44,972 nucleotides of DNA from Nevskiaceae bacterium (GTDB lineage: Bacteria > Pseudomonadota > Gammaproteobacteria > Nevskiales > Nevskiaceae). Of the stretch, positions 7,783 to 17,628 are shown piece by piece. Where the stretch lies: contig SCVA01000014.1 in NCBI GenBank assembly GCA_004297005.1, positions 1-44,972 of the forward strand, read 5' to 3'. Position numbers and translations under genes: made by a program. Below the pieces are notes generated by a model. It was not told the DNA's origin. It made no database searches and saw nothing but the letters and a program-made list of their open reading frames with translations. How positions within the stretch are numbered: the first letter of the stretch is position 1; every line of letters begins with the position of its first letter.

Positions 7783-8637
7783 ATGTCGTCGGTACTCGCA
7801 GGGGCGTTGCGTTACGGCTGCTTTCCGTTGTTCTTCCTCGGCTACAACGGCCTCGCCCTGTGGCTGATCGTCCGTGGCGCTCCTGAGGCCTGGCGTTACG
7901 CCCTGCTGCTGCTGGCGGTGCTGAACCTGCTGTGGATCGAGCGCCGCATCCCCTGGCAGCCGGACTGGAACCGCGATCACGGCGACAGCGGCAAGGACCT
8001 GCTGCACGGCCTGGTCAACACCGGGCTGAGCTATGCCGGGGTCTGGGCGCTGCCCTGGTTGAGTGGCTATGCGCCGCTGTCCGGCTACTGGCCGGCGGGC
8101 TGGCCCTGGCTGCTGCAGTTCCTGTTCAGCCTGCTGGTGCTGGATGCCGGCATCAGCCTGGCGCATTACGCCAGCCATCGCTGGGCGCCGTTGTGGCGCT
8201 TCCACGCCGTGCATCACGGCCTGCGCCGTCTGTATGGGTTCAACGGCTGGATGAAGCATCCGGTGCATCAACTGATCGAGACCGGTGCTGGCATCCTGCC
8301 GCTGTGGCTGCTCGGCATACCGGTGCCGCTGGCGGCCGGGCTGGGCTTCTGCGTGGCGATCCAGCTGCTGCTGCAGCACGCCAATGCCGACTACCGCATC
8401 GGCCCGCTCAAGGCCTGGTTCGCCACCGCCGAGGTACATCGCTACCACCATGCGCTCGGCGAGCGGGGCGACGTCAACTTTGGGCTGTTCACCACGCTCT
8501 GGGACCGCCTGCTCGGCAGTCACTACCAGCCGTCGGTGCCGCCACCGCGCCGGAGCGCCGAGCTGGGGGTGGTCGGCGAGCCCGACTTTCCGCAGGCTTA
8601 TCTGGCGCAACTGCGCTACCCATTCAGCGCAGGCTGA
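7783..8637 (+). CDS. Sterol desaturase / fatty acid hydroxylase family membrane protein
   Basis: A 284-residue integral membrane di-iron protein. It has hydrophobic helices in the N-terminal half and the His-box set of the fatty-acid hydroxylase superfamily: HYASHR, HAVHH, and the later HRYHH. This family hydroxylates or desaturates lipids such as sterols, hopanoid-like or fatty-acyl chains; the substrate cannot be read from the sequence. It is divergent from the AraC-type regulator gene and its last 14 bp overlap the convergent membrane-protein gene. No strong Shine-Dalgarno precedes the ATG. Confidence 0.9.
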   Translation: MSSVLAGALRYGCFPLFFLGYNGLALWLIVRGAPEAWRYALLLLAVLNLLWIERRIPWQPDWNRDHGDSGKDLLHGLVNTGLSYAGVWALPWLSGYAPLSGYWPAGWPWLLQFLFSLLVLDAGISLAHYASHRWAPLWRFHAVHHGLRRLYGFNGWMKHPVHQLIETGAGILPLWLLGIPVPLAAGLGFCVAIQLLLQHANADYRIGPLKAWFATAEVHRYHHALGERGDVNFGLFTTLWDRLLGSHYQPSVPPPRRSAELGVVGEPDFPQAYLAQLRYPFSAG

Positions 8638-9064
8638 GCAGAAAGCCATACAGCAGCACCGCGAAGCCGCCGATCTCAGCGACCACCAAGAGCCACATGA
8701 AGCCGTGGATGGCGAGGGCGGGCAGGGTGGTCTGGCCCAGGCGATGCGGCGCGCGCAGCTGGTTGTCGGTATCGCGCAAGAGGCCATGCAGCACATAGGT
8801 GGAGATCGCCAGCGCGAAGAACAGTAGCGGTGCCGCCACCGCCCACAGCGTGCCGGCGGGCGTCAGCGGCGAATAGGGGACGAACTCGCGCAGCAGCAGG
8901 GCGCTGAAGGAGTACATCAGGCTGCTGCGATGGGCGATGTCGACATAGACCGGGGCCACCGCCTCCGGCGAGCGGACGATGCAGAGGTATTTCCACAGGC
9001 CGGTAAGCAGACCGGTGAGAAAGAACAGGCCGGCGGCGAGCAGGCAGAGTTGGTCGGCGGTCAT
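8624..9064 (-). CDS. Small four-helix integral membrane protein of unknown function
   Basis: A 146-residue protein with about four hydrophobic segments: LCLLAAGLFFLTGLLTGLW near the start, LMYSFSALLL, LWAVAAPLLFFALAISTYVL, and the C-terminal FMWLLVVAEIGGFAVLLYGF. The first loop is short and carries YVDIAHRSSL, a pattern I have seen in small uncharacterised proteobacterial membrane proteins. I cannot name the family. The start MTADQLCLL was chosen at the first Met before the first helix; an upstream extension would add about 39 polar residues. The 3' end overlaps the convergent hydroxylase gene by 14 bp. Confidence 0.75.
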   Translation of the reverse strand: MTADQLCLLAAGLFFLTGLLTGLWKYLCIVRSPEAVAPVYVDIAHRSSLMYSFSALLLREFVPYSPLTPAGTLWAVAAPLLFFALAISTYVLHGLLRDTDNQLRAPHRLGQTTLPALAIHGFMWLLVVAEIGGFAVLLYGFLLSLR

Positions 9065-9218
9065 GGTCGGTGAGGGCGACGAGGTGAGAGTCGGGAGCTT
9101 AGCGGCTGGGGCGCGCCGCGATCGCGGCATGAATATTGTCTGTATAAAGTGACAGGCCCCAGGCTTGGGGCTAGCATCCACGGTGATTTCGCTACTCCAC
9201 GCAGGAACGCCTCATCCG

Positions 9219-10973
9219 ATGCCGCTGAACCGCAAGCTGACTCTCGCTTTTCTGGTAGTTGGCAGCTCCGCTGCCCTGGCGGATGTGACGGCGCCGGCCC
9301 CGGCGCCGGTGATCTACGAGGCCCCGGCGCCAACCGCCATCCCTGCCAGTGCGCCGATGCCGGCCAGCGCGGCTCCGGCAGCGCCGCTGCCCGGCACGGC
9401 GCCGGTCGCGCTCAAGGCCAAGGCGGAGCCGGTGGACCCTCTGGCGCACGAGCGCGAGCTGTTCCCGCGCCCGGCGGCGCTGAAGGGCAACATCGCCTTC
9501 TGGCGCAAGGTGTTCGCTGAATACTCCGAGAACCAGAGCGTGATCCACGACCTGCGCAAGCCCGAGCGGGTCTACGCGGTGCTGGATTTCCGCGACGAGG
9601 CGAAGACGCTCGGCCGCGTGCAGCTCTCCAACCTGAAGTCCGCCGAGGAAGTGCGCGCCAAGAAGCGCGTCGAGGCGGCGCTGCGCCGGGCTGTCGCCCA
9701 GCGCGACACCCCGGAAGTGCTGGACGACGAGGCGCGCAAGCTCGCCGCCCTGTTCGCCGGCGACCGCGGCGGCCTGCGCGAGGCCGCCGACAACGTCCGC
9801 AGCCAGCGCGGCCTGCGCGAGCGCACCGGCGAGGCGATGGCGATTTCCGGCCAGTACCTGCCGGAGATGGAGCGCACCTTCGCCAACGAGGGCCTGCCGC
9901 GGATGCTCACCCGGCTGCCGTTCGTGGAGTCGAGCTTCAACGTCGAGGCCTATTCCAAGGTGGCGGCGGCCGGCCTCTGGCAGTTCATGCCCGACTCGGC
10001 GCGCATGTACATGCGCTTCAACCATGTCTCCGACGACCGCCGCGATCCCTGGACCTCCACCCAGGCCGCCGCCGAGCATCTGCGCGATGACTACCGCGTG
10101 CTGCAGGACTGGCCGCTGGCGGTCACCGCCTACAACTACGGTCGCGGTGGTCTCGCTCGGGCGCTGAAGGAAACCGGCGGCAACTCGCTGGACGACCTGC
10201 TGGCCAACTACAACAACAAGCGCTTTGGCTTCGCCTCGCGCAATTTCTATTCGGAGTTCCTGGCCGCCGCCGATGTCGAGCGCGATTGGCGCGAGCATTT
10301 CGGCGACATCCAGCGGCGCGTGCCGCTGAGCTTCGAGACAGTCACCGTCGAGCGCTACACGCCCTATCGCACCCTGGTGCGTCTGGCCGGCGGCGACGAT
10401 GCCGCGTTCGCGCGCCTGAACCCCGGTTACCGGGCCGAGGTGGTCAACGGCAAGCTCTATGTCCCGGCTGGTGATCGCATCCGCGTGCCGGTCGGTCGTG
10501 CCTCGGCCTTCCGTGCCGGCTACCAGCAGTTGGCCAGCAACGAGACCTACGGTCAGCAGCGCGAAATCTATCTCGCCTACAAGGTCGGCAAGGGCGACAC
10601 CCTGGGCGGCATCGCCAAGCGCTACGGGGTTTCGCAGCAGACCCTGATTGCGGTCAACGGCCTGAAGAAGGGGCGAATCCGCGCGGGCCAGACCCTCAAG
10701 GTGCCCAATGACCGCGACTTCGCGACCTCCACCTTGGTCGCCAAGACGGAGTCCAAGCCGGTAGTGACCAAGCGCCACGAGATCGCCATGGGCTCCACCG
10801 GCAGCAAGAAGGCCAAGTTGGCCACCAAGGTGCATAAGGTGAAAAGCGGCCAGAGCCTGTCGGTGATCGCGGAGCGCTACGACACCACGGTGCGCCACCT
10901 GCTGGAGCTCAACGACCTCAAGGATGCCAGCCGCATCCGCGCCGGAATGAAGCTGAAGGTGCCGGCGGCCTGA
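9219..10973 (+). CDS. mltD: Lytic murein transglycosylase with two LysM repeats (MltD-like)
   Basis: A periplasmic peptidoglycan-cleaving enzyme of 584 residues. A Sec signal peptide (cleavage after ALA at about residue 21) is followed by a Pro/Ala-rich spacer to about residue 75. The SLT/transglycosylase domain holds the catalytic Glu237 in LPFVESSFN, with GLWQFMP and the AYNYGRGG motif typical of the MltD family. Two LysM peptidoglycan-binding repeats follow (about 450-496 and 539-581). Unlike E. coli MltD I see no lipobox, so the mature enzyme may be soluble. An AGGAA lies 11 nt upstream of the start. It is convergent with the alpha/beta hydrolase, 24 bp apart. Confidence 0.92.
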   Translation: MPLNRKLTLAFLVVGSSAALADVTAPAPAPVIYEAPAPTAIPASAPMPASAAPAAPLPGTAPVALKAKAEPVDPLAHERELFPRPAALKGNIAFWRKVFAEYSENQSVIHDLRKPERVYAVLDFRDEAKTLGRVQLSNLKSAEEVRAKKRVEAALRRAVAQRDTPEVLDDEARKLAALFAGDRGGLREAADNVRSQRGLRERTGEAMAISGQYLPEMERTFANEGLPRMLTRLPFVESSFNVEAYSKVAAAGLWQFMPDSARMYMRFNHVSDDRRDPWTSTQAAAEHLRDDYRVLQDWPLAVTAYNYGRGGLARALKETGGNSLDDLLANYNNKRFGFASRNFYSEFLAAADVERDWREHFGDIQRRVPLSFETVTVERYTPYRTLVRLAGGDDAAFARLNPGYRAEVVNGKLYVPAGDRIRVPVGRASAFRAGYQQLASNETYGQQREIYLAYKVGKGDTLGGIAKRYGVSQQTLIAVNGLKKGRIRAGQTLKVPNDRDFATSTLVAKTESKPVVTKRHEIAMGSTGSKKAKLATKVHKVKSGQSLSVIAERYDTTVRHLLELNDLKDASRIRAGMKLKVPAA

Positions 10974-10997
10974 GTCGCCGCCGCCTCGGGAGTTCCT

Positions 10998-11981
10998 TCA
11001 GGCCTCAGCGTTACCGGCAGGCGCGGGGGCGCTGTCGTCGATGCCGACCACGGTCAGCGCGACGCGGCCTAGCAGCCATTCGAGCAGGTCCTGACTGACC
11101 TCGTCCCGGCAGGTCTCGTTGAACAGCTCATGACGGGCGCCGGGGTAGACCTTGATCTCGATGAACTCCAGCCCGGCCATGCGGTAGGCGCTGGCGAGCT
11201 GGTGGCTGCCCAGGCCGTTCTGACAGACCGGGTCCTCGCCGCCGGCCAGCAGCAGCACCGGTAACGAGTTGGGGATGCGGATCAGGCGTTCCGGTTGGGT
11301 CAGCGGCTTGCCGGCATGCAGCAGCTCGGCCCACAGCGAGGCGCTGCAGCGGAAGCCGCAGTAGGGGTCGGCGACATAGGCATCCACCTCGGCGGCGTCG
11401 CGCGACAGCCAGTCGGAGCCGGTGCGGTTGGGCCGGAACTTGCGGTTGAAGTCCTTGAAGGTCAGCAGCTCGGCGAGCGCGCTGCGGTGACCGGCACCCA
11501 GCAGCAGTGCTTCCGCGCGCATCAGCCGCTCGCCGAGCGCGCGCAGCGGCCCCATGCTGGCGCTGGTGGCGGAAAGGATGGCGCCGGCCAGGCCCTCGCC
11601 GTGTTCAACCAGATAGTGCTGGACCAGAAAGCTGCCCATGCTGTGGCCGAGCAGGAACAGCGGCACCCCATGCTGCTCGCGCTCGATCAGGGCACGCACG
11701 CCGTTGACGGCCGCCAAGGCGGTGCTCCATTCCGAGCCGGCGCCGAAGTGGCCCAGCGAGGAGGTGTCGGGCGCGGTGCGACCGTGGCCAGGCAGATCCT
11801 GAGCGTAGACGGCGAAGCCCTGCGCATTGAGTTGCGCGGCCAGCCTGGCGTAACGGGCGCCGTGTTCCGCCATGCCGTGAACGATCTGCACCACGCCCTT
11901 GGGCCGATGCGCGCACTCCCAGGAGTGCACCCAGGCGCGCTGGCCGTCGGGCAGGAGGTGGTGCTGGGCACTGGTGGGCAT
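10998..11981 (-). CDS. Alpha/beta hydrolase, monoglyceride lipase / lysophospholipase type
   Basis: A 327-residue serine hydrolase of the Hydrolase_4/PldB type. Motifs in order: IVHGMAEHGARY (the strand and cap entry typical of monoacylglycerol lipases), DLPGHGRT, nucleophile LGHSMGS (Ser114), acid Asp250 in AGGEDPVC, and His284 in GARHELFNE. The expected substrates are monoglycerides or lysophospholipids. It is divergent from glpK across 150 bp, and a glycerol-releasing lipase beside glycerol kinase fits shared glycerolipid use. A much longer reading frame continues upstream, but that part is antisense to glpK and was not accepted. Confidence 0.9.
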   Translation of the reverse strand: MPTSAQHHLLPDGQRAWVHSWECAHRPKGVVQIVHGMAEHGARYARLAAQLNAQGFAVYAQDLPGHGRTAPDTSSLGHFGAGSEWSTALAAVNGVRALIEREQHGVPLFLLGHSMGSFLVQHYLVEHGEGLAGAILSATSASMGPLRALGERLMRAEALLLGAGHRSALAELLTFKDFNRKFRPNRTGSDWLSRDAAEVDAYVADPYCGFRCSASLWAELLHAGKPLTQPERLIRIPNSLPVLLLAGGEDPVCQNGLGSHQLASAYRMAGLEFIEIKVYPGARHELFNETCRDEVSQDLLEWLLGRVALTVVGIDDSAPAPAGNAEA

Positions 11982-12131
11982 GAGCGAGCCTTGGGAAGTC
12001 TTGTTATGGGATGCTGAACCGCTTGGAGCAGAATCTTCGCCGGAATCCGCCGACAAGTCTGCAAAAATCCTGCCCAAAGGCCGGCCTGGCCGGACCGGGT
12101 GCGGCGACATAACCATCTGCGAGGAGTACCG

Positions 12132-13625
<1,494 letters not shown>

Positions 13626-13656
13626 CCGCGCCCCCTACGCCCGATTGCCGCCCGCC

Positions 13657-14436
13657 GTGAGCCGTCCCGAAGACCCCAAGACCGAGCCCCAGAGCGGGAC
13701 GACCACGCACTTCGGGTTCTCCCAGGTGCCGGTGCAGGAAAAGCAGCGGCGCGTCGCCAGCGTGTTCAGCTCGGTGGCCAGCAAGTACGACCTGATGAAC
13801 GACCTGATGTCGTTCGGCGTGCACCGGCTGTGGAAGCGCTTCGTCGTTGACCTCGCCGGCGTGCGCGCCGGCGAGAAGGTGCTCGATGTCGCCGGCGGCA
13901 CCGGCGATCTCACCCGCGAGTTCGCCAAGGCGGTCGGCCCCAAGGGCCTGGCCATCCTCTCCGACATCAACGCCGCCATGCTCGGCGAAGGCCGCAACCG
14001 GCTCGCCGACGCCGGCCTGGTGACGGTGCCGGCGGTGCAGGCCAATGCCGAGAAGCTGCCCTTCGCCGACGATAGCTTCGACCTCATCACCATTGGCTTT
14101 GGCCTGCGCAACGTCACCGACAAGGATGCCGCGCTGCGCTCCATGACCCGCTGCCTGAAGCCGGGCGGGCGACTGATGGTGCTGGAATTCTCCAAGCCGC
14201 TGCTGGAGCCGCTGGCCAAGGTCTACGACCAGTATTCCTTCAAGCTGCTGCCGCTGATGGGCAAGCTGGTCGCCAACGACGCCGACAGCTACCGCTACCT
14301 CGCCGAGTCGATCCGCATGCACCCGGACCAGGCCACGCTCAAGGGCATGATGGAAAACGCCGGTCTGTCGCGGGTACAGGTCTACAACCTCAGCGGCGGC
14401 ATCGTCGCGGTGCATCGCGGCTTCAAGTTGGATTAG
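13657..14436 (+). CDS. ubiE: Ubiquinone/menaquinone biosynthesis C-methyltransferase
   Basis: An S-adenosylmethionine-dependent methyltransferase acting on the ring of the ubiquinone precursor (and on demethylmenaquinone where present). The 259-residue protein has the SAM motif [11 protein letters not shown] and the UbiE/COQ5 signatures [17 protein letters not shown] and [17 protein letters not shown] near the end. I used the GTG start just before SRPEDPK. A TTG four codons upstream is an alternative, and neither has a strong ribosome binding site. It is followed 6 bp later by ubiJ, then ubiB, the common gammaproteobacterial order. Confidence 0.96.
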   Translation: MSRPEDPKTEPQSGTTTHFGFSQVPVQEKQRRVASVFSSVASKYDLMNDLMSFGVHRLWKRFVVDLAGVRAGEKVLDVAGGTGDLTREFAKAVGPKGLAILSDINAAMLGEGRNRLADAGLVTVPAVQANAEKLPFADDSFDLITIGFGLRNVTDKDAALRSMTRCLKPGGRLMVLEFSKPLLEPLAKVYDQYSFKLLPLMGKLVANDADSYRYLAESIRMHPDQATLKGMMENAGLSRVQVYNLSGGIVAVHRGFKLD

Positions 14437-14442
14437 TTCCTT

Positions 14443-15069
14443 GTGACCGCCCCTGCTCTGGTCTGCGCGACCGTCGAGGTCGCGCTCAATCGCACGCTCC
14501 GGCTGGAGCCGGAAGTGCTCGCGGATTTCGCGCGGCTGGACCGTCGCCTGCTGGCGCTCACCGTCGATGGTCTGGACTGGACCCTGTACGTGGAATGCAG
14601 CCCCGAGGGCGTGCGGGTGAGTCCGGAATTTCCGCGCGCCGCCGACGTGCATCTGAAAGGCGGCGCAATCAGCCTCGGTCGCCTGGCGGCGCAGGCGGCG
14701 CGTGGCGAAACCACGCTGCCGCCCGGCGTGGTGGTGGAAGGCGACGCCGAGCTCTTGCACCGCTTCAACCGCCTGCTGGCGCGGGTCGGCTTCGACCCCG
14801 CCGAAGTGGTCGCCCGCTACGTCGGCGACGGCGCCGCGCAGCGTCTGGTCGGCGGCCTCAAGGAGTTCCTCGGCTGGGGCCGGCGCAGCGCCGCCACCCT
14901 GAGCCTGGACACCGCCGAATACCTGCGCGAGGAAAGCCGCGACCTCGCGCGCAAGATCGATGTCGAGGAATGGATGGAGGCTGTCGATACCCTGCGTGAC
15001 GATGTCGAGCGCCTGGAAGCGCGTCTGCGCCGGCTGGAAAGCCCGGTGCTGCCGGAGCAGAAGGCATGA
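14443..15069 (+). CDS. ubiJ: Ubiquinone biosynthesis accessory factor UbiJ
   Basis: A 208-residue protein with an N-terminal SCP2 lipid-binding domain (residues ~15-115; TLYVECSPEGVRVS and GDAELLHRFNRLLAR). A helical C-terminus follows, ending in a coiled-coil-like VDTLRDDVERLEARLRRLE stretch. UbiJ helps hold ubiquinone intermediates in the Ubi complex and is needed for aerobic ubiquinone synthesis. It begins with GTG and its end overlaps the start of ubiB by 4 bp (ATGA), so the two are translationally coupled. Identification rests on domain architecture plus position between ubiE and ubiB. Confidence 0.93.
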   Translation: MTAPALVCATVEVALNRTLRLEPEVLADFARLDRRLLALTVDGLDWTLYVECSPEGVRVSPEFPRAADVHLKGGAISLGRLAAQAARGETTLPPGVVVEGDAELLHRFNRLLARVGFDPAEVVARYVGDGAAQRLVGGLKEFLGWGRRSAATLSLDTAEYLREESRDLARKIDVEEWMEAVDTLRDDVERLEARLRRLESPVLPEQKA

Positions 15070-16736
15070 TCGTCGCCAGCGCCCGCCTCTGGCGCATCTA
15101 CGCGGTGATCCGCCGCTACCGCCTGCAGGAATTCTGGAACGGTAGACCCGCCAACGACCCGCGCCCGCGCGGCGAGCGCCTGCGCCTGGCCTTGCAGGAA
15201 CTGGGCACGGTGTTCATCAAGTTTGGCCAGGCGCTCTCGACCCGGCCCGACGTGCTGCCGCCCGACGTGGCGATGGAACTCGCCAAGCTGCAGGACCAGG
15301 TGCCGCCCTTTGCCAGCGCCGAGGCGCGCCGGCTGATCGAGGCCGAGCTGGGCAAGCCGATCGCCGAGCTGTTCGAGCGCTTCGACGACGAGCCGCTGGC
15401 CTCGGCCTCGGTGGCGCAGGTGCATACCGCCCGCATTGCGCTGCACCCCGTTCAGAACGGCCACGCCGGGTCTCGCCCCGGCGTGCAACAGCAATCCGCG
15501 TCAGCGACCTCGATCCCCGCCGAGGGGATCGAGGTGTGCGTGAAGGTGATCCGGCCCGGCATCGAAGCCACCATCGCCAAGGACATGGCGCTGCTGCGCG
15601 CGCTGGCCGGCCTGGTCGAGCGACTGCATCCGGAGGGCCATCGGCTCTGCCCGGTGGCGATCGTCGGCGAGTACGAGAAGACCGTCTACGACGAGCTGGA
15701 CCTGATGCGCGAGGGCGCCAATGCGGCGCAGCTGCGCCGCAACTGGCTGGGCTCGGAGCTGATCTACCACCCGCTGGTGTTCTGGGACTACACCCGCACC
15801 AAGGTGCTGACGCTGGAGCGCCTCTACGGCCATTCGGTGCGCGAGCTGGAGCATTTCCGCACCCAGGGCGTGGACTTTTCGGTGCTCGCCGAACGCGGTG
15901 TGGAGATCTTCTTCAAGCAGGTGTTCCGCGACAATTTCTTCCACGCCGATATGCATCCCGGCAACATCTTCGTGGACATCAGCAACCCGCGCCGGCCGAG
16001 CTATCTGGCGCTGGATTTCGGCATCGTCGGCCAGCTCACCGGCCAGGACCAGCGCTACCTCGCCGAGAACTTCCTGGCCTTCTTCAACCGCGACTACAAG
16101 CGCATCGCCGAACTGCACGTCGAGAGCGGCTGGATCCCCGAGGGCACCCGCGTCGAGGACTTCGAGTCGGCGATCCGCACCGTCTGCGAGCCGATCTTCG
16201 GCAAGCCGATCAAGGACATCTCCTTCGGCTACTTCCTGCTGCGCCTGTTCCAGATCGCGCGCCGCTTCAAGTACCAGGTGCAGCCGCAGCTGGTACTGCT
16301 GCAGAAGACGCTGCTGCAGGTCGAGGGCCTGGGTCGCCAGCTCTATCCCGACCTCGATCTCTGGAAGACCGCCAAGCCGATCATGGAGGACTGGATGCGT
16401 AAGCGCCTGGCGCCCTCCACCGCCTTCAATCGCCTGAAGAGCCAGGCGCCGGCGCTGGCCGAGACCCTGCCGCTGCTTGCCGAGAACGCGCTCAAACGGC
16501 TGGAGCGCGGCGAGTCGCTGGGCGGCGGTGTTTCCAACCGCGAGTTCGCGGCCTTGCGCCGTGAGCTGCTGGCCAGCCAGCGCCAGACCCGCGCCCTGCT
16601 GTGGGCGGTGGGCGCCTTGATCGCCGCGGTGCTGCTCTACGGCGCCACGCCCTCCTCGCAGCACCTCTGGGGCCTGCCCTGGGGCAGCTGGCTGCTCGGC
16701 GGCCTGGCGCTGCTGGGCCTCTGGCGCGCGCGCTGA
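15066..16736 (+). CDS. ubiB: Ubiquinone biosynthesis kinase-like protein UbiB, with an in-frame palindromic insertion
   Basis: An atypical kinase/ATPase of the ABC1/ADCK family needed for ubiquinone synthesis; 556 residues. Family landmarks are visible: KxGQ motif FIKFGQ (52-55), Ala-rich loop ASASVAQVH (112-120), the conserved lysine at 160 (VCVKVIRP), FFHADMHPGNIF and ALDFGIVG. Two C-terminal hydrophobic segments (LLWAVGALIAAVLL, SWLLGGLALLGLW) anchor it in the membrane. Between the Ala-rich loop and Lys160, about residues 124-155, it has roughly 26 extra residues where E. coli UbiB has about six (LKSNGK). The DNA there is three hairpins and is listed separately. The frame is intact, so the protein is probably active. 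Confidence 0.95.
   Translation: MIVASARLWRIYAVIRRYRLQEFWNGRPANDPRPRGERLRLALQELGTVFIKFGQALSTRPDVLPPDVAMELAKLQDQVPPFASAEARRLIEAELGKPIAELFERFDDEPLASASVAQVHTARIALHPVQNGHAGSRPGVQQQSASATSIPAEGIEVCVKVIRPGIEATIAKDMALLRALAGLVERLHPEGHRLCPVAIVGEYEKTVYDELDLMREGANAAQLRRNWLGSELIYHPLVFWDYTRTKVLTLERLYGHSVRELEHFRTQGVDFSVLAERGVEIFFKQVFRDNFFHADMHPGNIFVDISNPRRPSYLALDFGIVGQLTGQDQRYLAENFLAFFNRDYKRIAELHVESGWIPEGTRVEDFESAIRTVCEPIFGKPIKDISFGYFLLRLFQIARRFKYQVQPQLVLLQKTLLQVEGLGRQLYPDLDLWKTAKPIMEDWMRKRLAPSTAFNRLKSQAPALAETLPLLAENALKRLERGESLGGGVSNREFAALRRELLASQRQTRALLWAVGALIAAVLLYGATPSSQHLWGLPWGSWLLGGLALLGLWRAR
15448..15534. repeat. Three-hairpin palindromic segment inserted in frame inside ubiB
   Basis: Three perfect inverted repeats lie in tandem. 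The first is CCGTT/AACGG with a 3-nt loop (15448-15460). The second is CACGCCGGG/CCCGGCGTG with a 6-nt loop (15462-15485). The third is CCTCGATCCCC/GGGGATCGAGG with a 5-nt loop (15508-15534). They coincide with the extra residues of UbiB and add a polar stretch rich in Gln, Ser, Gly and Pro. This looks like a mobile palindromic element tolerated inside a gene, comparable in kind to the Rickettsia palindromic elements. No second copy is in the window. Confidence 0.6.
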
Positions 16737-16745
16737 GAGTCGCCG

Positions 16746-17516
16746 GTGGACGGTGTACTGATCCTCAAGTGGTGTACCGCCTTCGCCACCCCGCTGGGCT
16801 TCGCCTGCCTGCTGATCCTGCTGGGCCTGCTGCTGGCGCGGCGCTGGATCGTGGGGCTCGCGCTGGTCTGGCTGTGGCTGTGGAGCACGCCCTGGGCGGC
16901 AAACCATCTGGCCGCGACCCTGGAGCACCGCCAGCCGCTGCTGGCGGCGGAACAGCTGCCGGCCGCCGATGCCATCGTCCTGCTCGGCGGCGCCCTGGGG
17001 CCCAGCGTGCCCAACTGGTTGCCGCAGGCCAATCTGAGCCTGGCGGCTGACCGCCTGGTGTTTGCCCGCCAGCTGTATGCCGCCGGCAAGGCGCCCTACA
17101 TCCTGTATTCCGGCGGCTCGCTGTCGGGCGAGCGGCCGGTGGAGGCCGAGGACGGCGCGCGGCTGTTGCAGGAATGGGGCGTGCCGGCGCAGGCCCTGGT
17201 GGTGGAGACGCACAGCCGCACCACCCGCGAGAACGCGCTCTACAGCCTGCCGCTGCTGCGCGAGCGGGGCGCCAGGCGGGTGCTGTTGCTGACTTCCGCC
17301 TGGCACTTGCCGCGGGCGCTGGTGAACTTCCGCGCCGCCGCGCAACGCGAGGGCCTGGACATCGAGTTCATCCCCGCCGCCTGCGATCCGGTGGAAATCT
17401 CCGAAGGTCGTTTCCCCGGCATGGCCTGGCTGCCCAATACCGACGCGCTCAACGTCAGCCGCATGCTGTTCAAGGAATACCTGGGCCTGCTGCACGCCCG
17501 CCTGTTCGGCGGCTAG
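16746..17516 (+). CDS. YdcF/ElyC-type (DUF218) membrane protein
   Basis: A 256-residue protein starting with GTG, 9 bp after ubiB. Two N-terminal transmembrane segments (TPLGFACLLILLGLLLA and VGLALVWLWLWSTPWA) precede a DUF218 domain with AIVLLGGAL, the GKAPYILYSGG segment, VETHSRTTRENA and LLTSAWHLPRA, as in ElyC/SanA/YdcF proteins. ElyC affects envelope lipid-carrier-dependent peptidoglycan assembly in E. coli; the exact role of this copy is unknown. The two-helix N-terminus resembles ElyC more than cytoplasmic YdcF. Cotranscription with the ubi genes is likely from spacing. Confidence 0.9.
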   Translation: MDGVLILKWCTAFATPLGFACLLILLGLLLARRWIVGLALVWLWLWSTPWAANHLAATLEHRQPLLAAEQLPAADAIVLLGGALGPSVPNWLPQANLSLAADRLVFARQLYAAGKAPYILYSGGSLSGERPVEAEDGARLLQEWGVPAQALVVETHSRTTRENALYSLPLLRERGARRVLLLTSAWHLPRALVNFRAAAQREGLDIEFIPAACDPVEISEGRFPGMAWLPNTDALNVSRMLFKEYLGLLHARLFGG

Positions 17517-17628
17517 GGCCTGAAAACCGCCTCGGGCGGCGCGCGCGCGAGCGGCGCGTCATCAATCGGAAACTGCGCTGTCACGTTCGGCGCATAGGCT
17601 CAGGCGCTGAAAAATCCGGGGACTTTCC

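Noticed and set aside
9192..10898. 568-residue frame antisense to the lytic transglycosylase
   Set aside because: A shadow of a high-GC gene; no domain pattern and no plausible start.
15501..17495. 664-residue frame on the minus strand opposite ubiB and the DUF218 gene
   Set aside because: It is antisense to two well-supported genes and made of Gln/Arg/Ala/Gly-rich sequence without motifs.
17529..17541. CCGCC/GGCGG hairpin after the DUF218 gene as a terminator
   Set aside because: The stem is only 5 bp and no T-run follows.
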